DNA from: RGIG8748 sp045578205
Lineage (GTDB): Bacteria > Bacillota > Clostridia > UMGS1810
Assembly: GCA_045578205.1 (NCBI GenBank)
Contig: JAZNJU010000175.1
Span: 1 to 11,107 of the forward strand
DNA length: 11,107 nucleotides
Direction: 5' to 3'
Shown here: one piece after another, positions 6,754 through 11,107 of the stretch
Layout of the letters: the number at the start of each line of letters is the position of its first letter
Position numbering within the stretch: the first letter of the stretch is position 1
Notes under the pieces: generated by a model
What the model was told of the DNA's origin: nothing
The model's input: the letters and a program-made list of their open reading frames with translations, nothing else
Databases searched by the model: none
Translations under genes and position numbers: made by a program

Positions 6754-8439
6754 TCACATCTCCTGCCCAACTTGAGTTACAAAGGAAGTTATATCGTACA
6801 TTTTGCCGTACTTATAGTCAAACAATAGAACCTGCGAAGAAAATCTTTCAGGGTGAATATGTTTCATGATTTCCTTTGCAGGAACATCGTAGTACATAGG
6901 GAAATTCTGCTTTTTGAAATCTTCATCCTTAAACAAAGTGTAAGTTAACCCGGTGAGAGACGAATCGTACTCATCAAACCAAACGGGTCTTTTGCCCACC
7001 CTGAAACACATAAGATAGTCTTTCTTCAATGCTTCAAAAAACTCTGTTCCCAGATATGAGAAACAGTCATACAAGAGGTCAAAAAGTTTTTGTTTTGAAA
7101 ATGCAAATCCCGAAGAAAAATTCTTATCAAAATACTTTGCAATTTCAAGAAAAATATCGTATTTGCAAGAATACTTTTCAAAAAGATAATTCATAGTGCA
7201 AGAGAAACTTTCGCTGTTATAAAACCTTTCTACATTCTCTTCCACGCTCTTTATTTCCAATATATCCCCAAAAGTCATAAAATCATTTGAAATAACCTCA
7301 TAGGGAGCACTGTCTGCATATACATAGCCAAACATACTGTCCTGACCTCTTATTTTTGAACCTTTCAGAAGTTTCAGAAAACCGAGTTGAATAACATTGG
7401 GTCTTAAACTTATTACATCTTCAAAGGACTTTTTGAAACTTTCCAAATTTTCATACGGAAGTCCTGCTATGAGGTCAAGATGAACATGAACATTGCCTGC
7501 CTCTATAAGTTTTTTCACCACGCAGGACAGTTTTTCAAAAGATATCTTTCTTTCAATAGCCTCCATTGTCTGAGGATTTGTAGTCTGAACGCCAATTTCG
7601 AATCGCAGTTTACCCTTTGGAACCTTGGATATGATTTCTATTGTTTCGTCGTCGATATTATCTCCTGTAAGTTCCATATGAAATACTGTATCCGACGGAT
7701 TTTGTGCTATAAAACGGAATATTTCCTTTGCTCTTTTCAAGTTTGCATTGAAAGTCCTGTCCACAAATTTGACAAGAGGAATCTTATGGTCCATAAAAAA
7801 TTTAAGTTCTTTCTTTACCCTCTCTGCATCAAGAAAACGCACGCGTGAATTTGCACCCGATATGCAATATGTACATCCAAAAGGACAACCTCTGGATGTT
7901 TCGTAATATATTATTTTTCCATCGTAATCATCCATGCAATCCTCATACACAAACGGACTGTCATTCAAATCACACAACAGTGTACTGTCGGGATTTACGG
8001 TTATTTTGCCGTCTTGACGGTATGTGATGCCGTCAACAGTTGACAAATCTCTGTTTTCGTTTATCGCTGTGATGTAATTTTTGAGGACATACTCCCCCTC
8101 ACCGCGGATTACGACATCCACAAAAGAATTGCGTTTCAAAACTTCTTCTGCATCAAACATAACTTCATGACCGCCGAGAATAATTCTGACATCAGGCTTG
8201 GCTTTTTTTAGCATAGACGCTACTTTTAAAACCATATCTATATTCCATATGTAACAGGAAAAGGCAACGCATCCGGCGTTTGTACGGTATATATCGCAGC
8301 AGATGTTGCCACAGGTATCGTTTATACTGTATTCTTTTGTTTCCACATCACAAATGTCCCTTACGGCGCTCTTTAAACAAAGCACCGAAAGAGACGAATG
8401 AATATATTTTGCATTTATTGCTGTTAAAAGTAATTTCAT
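6754..8439 (-). CDS. B12-binding-type radical SAM protein with DUF4080 C-terminus
   Basis: This is a 561-residue cytoplasmic enzyme. The N-terminal part (1-140) looks like a cobalamin-binding Rossmann domain, with KLLLTAINAKYIHSSL at the start and RIILGGHEVMFDAEEVL at 85-101, but I do not see the DxHxxG motif that ligates cobalt from below. The radical SAM core starts near 178 with the cluster motif C185-PFG-C189-TY-C192 and includes FEIGVQTTNPQTMEAI near 280. The C-terminal about 200 residues match the DUF4080 type in layout. The reaction and substrate are unknown. An ATG 13 codons upstream (8478) lies inside the ytxC-like gene. ATG 8439 was preferred because GAGGAAG sits just before it. It begins 13 bases after the ytxC-like gene ends and is the last gene of that run. 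Confidence 0.9.
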   Translation of the reverse strand: MKLLLTAINAKYIHSSLSVLCLKSAVRDICDVETKEYSINDTCGNICCDIYRTNAGCVAFSCYIWNIDMVLKVASMLKKAKPDVRIILGGHEVMFDAEEVLKRNSFVDVVIRGEGEYVLKNYITAINENRDLSTVDGITYRQDGKITVNPDSTLLCDLNDSPFVYEDCMDDYDGKIIYYETSRGCPFGCTYCISGANSRVRFLDAERVKKELKFFMDHKIPLVKFVDRTFNANLKRAKEIFRFIAQNPSDTVFHMELTGDNIDDETIEIISKVPKGKLRFEIGVQTTNPQTMEAIERKISFEKLSCVVKKLIEAGNVHVHLDLIAGLPYENLESFKKSFEDVISLRPNVIQLGFLKLLKGSKIRGQDSMFGYVYADSAPYEVISNDFMTFGDILEIKSVEENVERFYNSESFSCTMNYLFEKYSCKYDIFLEIAKYFDKNFSSGFAFSKQKLFDLLYDCFSYLGTEFFEALKKDYLMCFRVGKRPVWFDEYDSSLTGLTYTLFKDEDFKKQNFPMYYDVPAKEIMKHIHPERFSSQVLLFDYKYGKMYDITSFVTQVGQEM

Positions 8440-8452
8440 TTTTCTTCCTCTG

Positions 8453-9184
8453 TTATTTGTATTGTATTCGTCCGTCAAACACAGCCGTGATGACGGCGGA
8501 AATATCGTTTTTCAAAAATTCATCTTTACCCGACACGTGAATTTTCTTGGGATTCATTGTTACAAGTTCTGCCAGAACATCTGCCTCGTCGAGACTGTAT
8601 TCCTCCATTAGAGAACCATTCTCAGGATAGCAACCTGCTATGTGCAATCCGCTGCTGTCTGCCACAAGTTCCACGCTTTCCACACTGTCCATGGAAACAT
8701 CGGCAAAGCAACGCAAAAGTTCTATAAAGTCGCAGTTGTCATTTATGGCAAGGATTTTTTCTGCTTCTTCTTCGGTAGACGTCCTTATCTCTTTGGCTAT
8801 ATCCTTGCACATAAAATCATAAAAAGCAGTCGGATTTATACATTTATTGGCTTTGACATATATATATAGTCTGCCCGGAAGTTCAGACAAGAAATCCCTC
8901 TTTAAAACATTAGAACAAATAATCCTGCTCTCATCGGAATTAAAGCAAGCATACAATCTCTGCAAGAAACGTTGGATTGCGGGTTTTACGCATTTTTGGG
9001 ATATCTGCCGTGCCAATTCACAGCATATTGCAAAAAGTCCTTCGTCATCGGTATCAGCCTCTATTTCCGAAGTTTCTTCACTTTCATATACCATATGGTG
9101 CATTTTGTTCCGATTCATAAAATCCGAAATGGATTTCGACACATCGGAAAATTCTTTCGCAAAAATAATTTTTGTACACAACAT
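8453..9184 (-). CDS. ytxC: Putative sporulation protein, YtxC-like
   Basis: This 243-residue soluble protein resembles the YtxC family, conserved in spore formers and of unknown molecular role. The similarity is clearest in the last third: a LLRCFADVSMDSVESVEL stretch like the LLKYFVDIQEP..DEV block of YtxC, then a short beta-rich piece and DVLAELVTMNPKKIHVSG, like the family's terminal block. The first half is helical and less conserved, and the protein is somewhat shorter than the B. subtilis member. A GTG at 9190 is open, but ATG 9184 has AAAGG eight bases upstream and was chosen. It follows the DUF6873 gene by 46 AT-rich bases without a hairpin and precedes the radical SAM gene by 13, so the three are probably co-transcribed. 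The family call is from remembered motifs and is moderate. Confidence 0.65.
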   Translation of the reverse strand: MLCTKIIFAKEFSDVSKSISDFMNRNKMHHMVYESEETSEIEADTDDEGLFAICCELARQISQKCVKPAIQRFLQRLYACFNSDESRIICSNVLKRDFLSELPGRLYIYVKANKCINPTAFYDFMCKDIAKEIRTSTEEEAEKILAINDNCDFIELLRCFADVSMDSVESVELVADSSGLHIAGCYPENGSLMEEYSLDEADVLAELVTMNPKKIHVSGKDEFLKNDISAVITAVFDGRIQYK

Positions 9185-9230
9185 TCTCACAACCTTTTCG
9201 GGAATATTATGTGTATTATTTAATTATTTA

Positions 9231-9920
9231 TTAGAAAGTAATTGCACTGCCGTAATCGGTAAGAACATCGGTTCCCAGAATACAGATTTCTGTATCGTGT
9301 TTTCGGCAGAAATCCTTTATTTTCAAGCAGTCGGGGTGGGAAGATATGTCACCGAAAAAGTACAGTATGCCGTTATGCAGAAAAGAACTTCCTCCTATGA
9401 AACCATAGTCGAAACCCTCAAGTTTTATGCCCTGCGGATTTATGCAAAGCGAATCAACACCTGCAGAAAGCGCCTTTTCGTGTATTATCCTGTCGGCTGT
9501 TATGATTGCACTGTCCGAAACCGTACAAATACTGCAACCGGTATAACCCTGGGAAACGTCCACAAATGTTTTGTCTGCAACAACTTCCTTCAATTTTTCA
9601 TCGGTATACCTGAAATTGTGAAAAACATATTTGCCGACTACCTTAATATTATATGCCACATCTTTCGGGTAGGTACATTGTGTTTGAGTTTTTCCGCACA
9701 ATAGTTTTTTGGAGTTTTGTCCGACTATGGTGCAATAGGCGGCATACAGTCCGCTGTCACACACAAGGTTGCCGTCTGCAGATGCTATCTGCATATCAGG
9801 ATGATAACGCAATTGTTCCAATACATTCGGATTGGGCGGAGAAAGAAGCACTGTAAATCCGATTTTTTTGAGCGAATTCTCAATTTCATCAGAAATATTT
9901 CCCGCAACAATTATGTTCAA
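9231..9920 (-). CDS. DUF6873 family protein, guanidino-modifying-enzyme-like fold
   Basis: The 229-residue protein matches the pattern of the clostridial DUF6873 family, thought to adopt the GME (guanidino-group modifying enzyme) fold of amidinotransferases and arginine deiminases. Recognisable pieces are VVGKYVFHNFRYTDEKL in the middle, VSQGYTGCSICTVSDSAIITAD, then EGFDYGFIGGSS, FFGDISSHPD and the C-terminal LTDYGSAITF. Two cysteines in GCSIC and a conserved-looking histidine (SSHPD) could be functional, but no catalytic assignment is possible. A GTG at 9929 overlaps the Shine-Dalgarno AGAGGTGA, so the likely start is the TTG at 9920, giving the product MNIIVAGNIS. It is the first gene of a run with the ytxC-like and radical SAM genes. 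No function is established for the family. Confidence 0.72.
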   Translation of the reverse strand: MNIIVAGNISDEIENSLKKIGFTVLLSPPNPNVLEQLRYHPDMQIASADGNLVCDSGLYAAYCTIVGQNSKKLLCGKTQTQCTYPKDVAYNIKVVGKYVFHNFRYTDEKLKEVVADKTFVDVSQGYTGCSICTVSDSAIITADRIIHEKALSAGVDSLCINPQGIKLEGFDYGFIGGSSFLHNGILYFFGDISSHPDCLKIKDFCRKHDTEICILGTDVLTDYGSAITF

Positions 9921-9949
9921 AAAAATCACCTCTTACAACCCAAAAACAT

Positions 9950-9955
9950 AGTATA
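9950..9955 (-). promoter_or_regulatory. Possible -10 box for the DUF6873 gene
   Basis: TATACT on the minus strand lies 29 bases before the TTG start and would give a leader of about 23 bases. The expected -35 position (9973-9978) reads GAGTAC, which is not a sigma-A -35, and falls in the loop of an inverted repeat. An activator or another sigma factor may be needed, or the gene may rely on read-through. Confidence 0.3.
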
Positions 9956-9963
9956 TAATACAA

Positions 9964-9989
9964 CAACTAACGGTACTCACCATTAGTTG
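9964..9989 (-). repeat. Inverted repeat upstream of the DUF6873 gene
   Basis: Two 11-base arms (9964-9974 and 9979-9989) flank a 4-base loop. On the minus strand the arms read CAACTAATGGT and ACCGTTAGTTG, pairing fully with one U-G pair, whereas on the plus strand that position is a C-A mismatch. It lies downstream of the peptidase hairpin and over the -35 region of the possible DUF6873 promoter. It may be a second 3' hairpin or weak terminator of the cysK-peptidase transcript, or an operator or attenuator for the DUF6873 genes. Confidence 0.5.
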
Positions 9990-9997
9990 ATTATATA

Positions 9998-10041
9998 GAA
10001 GGGGACGTAAAAAATTCAAACGAATTTTTTATATCCCCTTC
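9998..10041 (-). repeat. Operon-end hairpin, copy B of the palindromic repeat
   Basis: It begins just after the stop codon of the M42 peptidase gene (10047-10045). Outer arms GAAGGGGA/TCCCCTTC and inner arms AAAAAATTC/GAATTTTTT enclose a 4-base loop. Between them lie one U-G pair, one A-C mismatch and one U-A pair in minus-strand RNA. No U-tract follows in the direction of the gene. The core AATTCGTTTGAATT and the AAGGGG/CCCCTT ends match the hairpin at 141-182. Confidence 0.7.
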
Positions 10042-10044
10042 ATT

Positions 10045-11031
10045 TTATATAAATTCGGTTTGAATAAACTTTGAAATGAGTTTGACCGAATTCTCAACAT
10101 CGCTCCAATGGACACACTCACCCGGGGTATGAATATATCTTGTGGGAATGGACACTGCACCTGTCATAACTCCTGTTCCCGATGTATGAATTGCACCTGC
10201 ATCTGTACCGCCAAAAGACAAGACCTCGTGCTGGACATCTATCCCCTCCTGCTCGGCACAGTTTTTAAGAACGTCGTTTACTTTTTTGTGGGTTATTATG
10301 GATTTATCCATGTATTTAATGCAAGGACCTTTTCCGAGTTTAACTGCCATACGGTTGCATCGGGGCGTGTCACCGGTATCTGTTACATCCACAGCCAATG
10401 CAATGTCGGGGTTAATAAGGTTTGAGACTGCCTTTGCACCTCTGCACCCCAGTTCTTCCTGAGCAGTGAAAACAAAGTAGACATCGTTGGAAGAAGCGCC
10501 AAGTTCCATAGCAACCCTCATGAGTACATATACACCTATTCTGTTGTCCAGTGCTTTTGAAAACACAAATTCACCGTTTACGGAAAACTCACCGTCAAAA
10601 ACTGCACTGTCACCGATTGAGACACGTTCACCCGTCTCAGTAAAACTTGCCGAACCTATGTCTATATACATCTTGGTGGGGTCAAGTTCTTTCTTCACAT
10701 CCGTCTTTTCCTCGTATGCAACCACACCCTTTGTGCCGTTTTTGAAAGTTACTCTTTGATACAAAGCATGGTGAGAGTTTATTCCGCCAATGGGCGAAAA
10801 ACGAAGAAATCCGTTTTCGTCAATATAGTTTACCAAAAGACCTATCTCATCCATATGGGCTGCCAGAAGTATTTTTTTGCCGCCGCCCTTTTTATGCACA
10901 ACAAGATTTCCGAGATTATCGGTGAAAACTTCGTCTGCACAAGGCGTAAGTGTTTGTCTTATGATTTGCATTATCCCCTCTTCGTCACCTGACGGAGAAT
11001 ATGTTTGTGTAAGAGTTTTCAAAAGTTCCAT
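10045..11031 (-). CDS. M42 family metallopeptidase (glutamyl aminopeptidase-like)
   Basis: This 328-residue cytosolic aminopeptidase belongs to the M42 family (tetrahedral aminopeptidase/PepA-type/FrvX group, often misnamed endoglucanase), which trims N-terminal residues from peptides. All two-metal-site residues are visible: H59 and D61 (AAHMDEIG), D162 (KALDNRIG), E192-E193 (TAQEELG, general base and ligand), D215 (ALAVDVTDTG) and H301 (RYIHTPGE). Length is normal. ATG 11031 has a perfect AGGAGG six bases upstream, and that site overlaps the stop codon of cysK, so the two genes are coupled and nine bases apart. Substrate preference within M42 cannot be told from sequence. Confidence 0.95.
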   Translation of the reverse strand: MELLKTLTQTYSPSGDEEGIMQIIRQTLTPCADEVFTDNLGNLVVHKKGGGKKILLAAHMDEIGLLVNYIDENGFLRFSPIGGINSHHALYQRVTFKNGTKGVVAYEEKTDVKKELDPTKMYIDIGSASFTETGERVSIGDSAVFDGEFSVNGEFVFSKALDNRIGVYVLMRVAMELGASSNDVYFVFTAQEELGCRGAKAVSNLINPDIALAVDVTDTGDTPRCNRMAVKLGKGPCIKYMDKSIITHKKVNDVLKNCAEQEGIDVQHEVLSFGGTDAGAIHTSGTGVMTGAVSIPTRYIHTPGECVHWSDVENSVKLISKFIQTEFI

Positions 11032-11040
11032 ATTGACCTC

Positions 11041-11107
11041 CTATTCAAATAGCGGAGTTGAAAAATACCTTTCCGCAGTATCGGGAAGAACTGTTACAAC
11101 AGTTTTA
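11041..11107 (-). CDS. cysK: Cysteine synthase, C-terminal fragment cut by the window edge
   Basis: Only the last 21 codons before the TAG stop are in the window. They encode KTVVTVLPDTAERYFSTPLF plus a final Glu, the characteristic C-terminus of PLP-dependent O-acetylserine sulfhydrylase (CysK), which makes cysteine from O-acetylserine and sulfide. The rest lies to the right. It is the gene upstream of the M42 peptidase in the same operon, with the peptidase ribosome-binding site overlapping its stop. Regulation is not visible here. Confidence 0.88.
   Translation of the reverse strand, partial: KTVVTVLPDTAERYFSTPLFE

Noticed and set aside
6654..6770. 39-residue N-terminal extension of the sulfatase from a TTG start
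   Set aside because: It overlaps the end of the radical SAM gene and covers a complete promoter, and a strong AGGAGG precedes ATG 6653.
8847..9704. Plus-strand ORF of 285 codons
   Set aside because: It is antisense to the YtxC-like and DUF6873 genes and spans their junction. The product has no recognisable domain, and the minus-strand genes have good starts.
1..11107. CRISPR array, tRNA, rRNA, transposase or prophage genes
   Set aside because: I found no spaced direct repeats, no tRNA-like cloverleaf and no transposase or phage protein signatures in the window.

Overview
This window looks like chromosomal DNA of a low-to-moderate GC, anaerobic, spore-forming Firmicute of the class Clostridia. 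The reasons are a YtxC-type sporulation protein, oxygen-sensitive 2-hydroxyacyl-CoA-dehydratase-type iron-sulfur proteins, a B12-type radical SAM protein, a DUF6873 protein, strong AGGAGG-type ribosome binding sites and textbook sigma-A promoters. Nearly everything is coded on the minus strand, so the genes are read from right to left. The only plus-strand gene I support is one tiny ORF at 4461.

Layout in transcription order. (1) 11107-9998: the last 21 codons of a cysteine synthase (cysK), coupled to an M42 metallopeptidase and followed by a long hairpin. (2) 9989-6754: a second inverted repeat and a possible -10, then a run of three genes: a DUF6873 protein (TTG start), a YtxC-like protein and a B12-binding-type radical SAM/DUF4080 protein. 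(3) 6731-4626: an LTA-synthase-like membrane sulfatase with a C-terminal IPT/TIG-like domain. It has its own extended -10 promoter and ends at a bidirectional terminator. (4) 4461-4556, plus strand: a 31-residue Asn/Lys/Gln-rich protein that converges on that terminator. (5) 4297-143: a four-gene operon behind a near-consensus promoter (TTGACA-17-TAAAAT) and a duplicated Shine-Dalgarno. It encodes a DUF2229 protein, a HgdB-like protein, a HgdC/BadF-type ATP-dependent activase and an AEC-family transporter, and ends in a hairpin. (6) 142-1: a stretch that may be an interspersed repeat, holding a doubtful 34-codon ORF.

The operon in (5) probably makes an ATP-driven, low-potential iron-sulfur electron-transfer or dehydratase-like system of unknown substrate, paired with a permease. 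The genes in (2) combine a guanidino-modifying-enzyme-fold protein, a sporulation protein and a radical SAM enzyme. Their joint role is unknown.

The most notable non-coding signal is a pair of 42-base palindromes (141-182 and 9999-10040). They share an AATTCGTNTGAATT core and AAGGGG/CCCTT ends, and each sits just after the stop codon of the last gene of an operon. In both, some mismatches seen on the plus strand become G-U pairs in minus-strand RNA. Several start sites were moved from the longest possible ORF to internal codons on ribosome-binding-site and promoter evidence.
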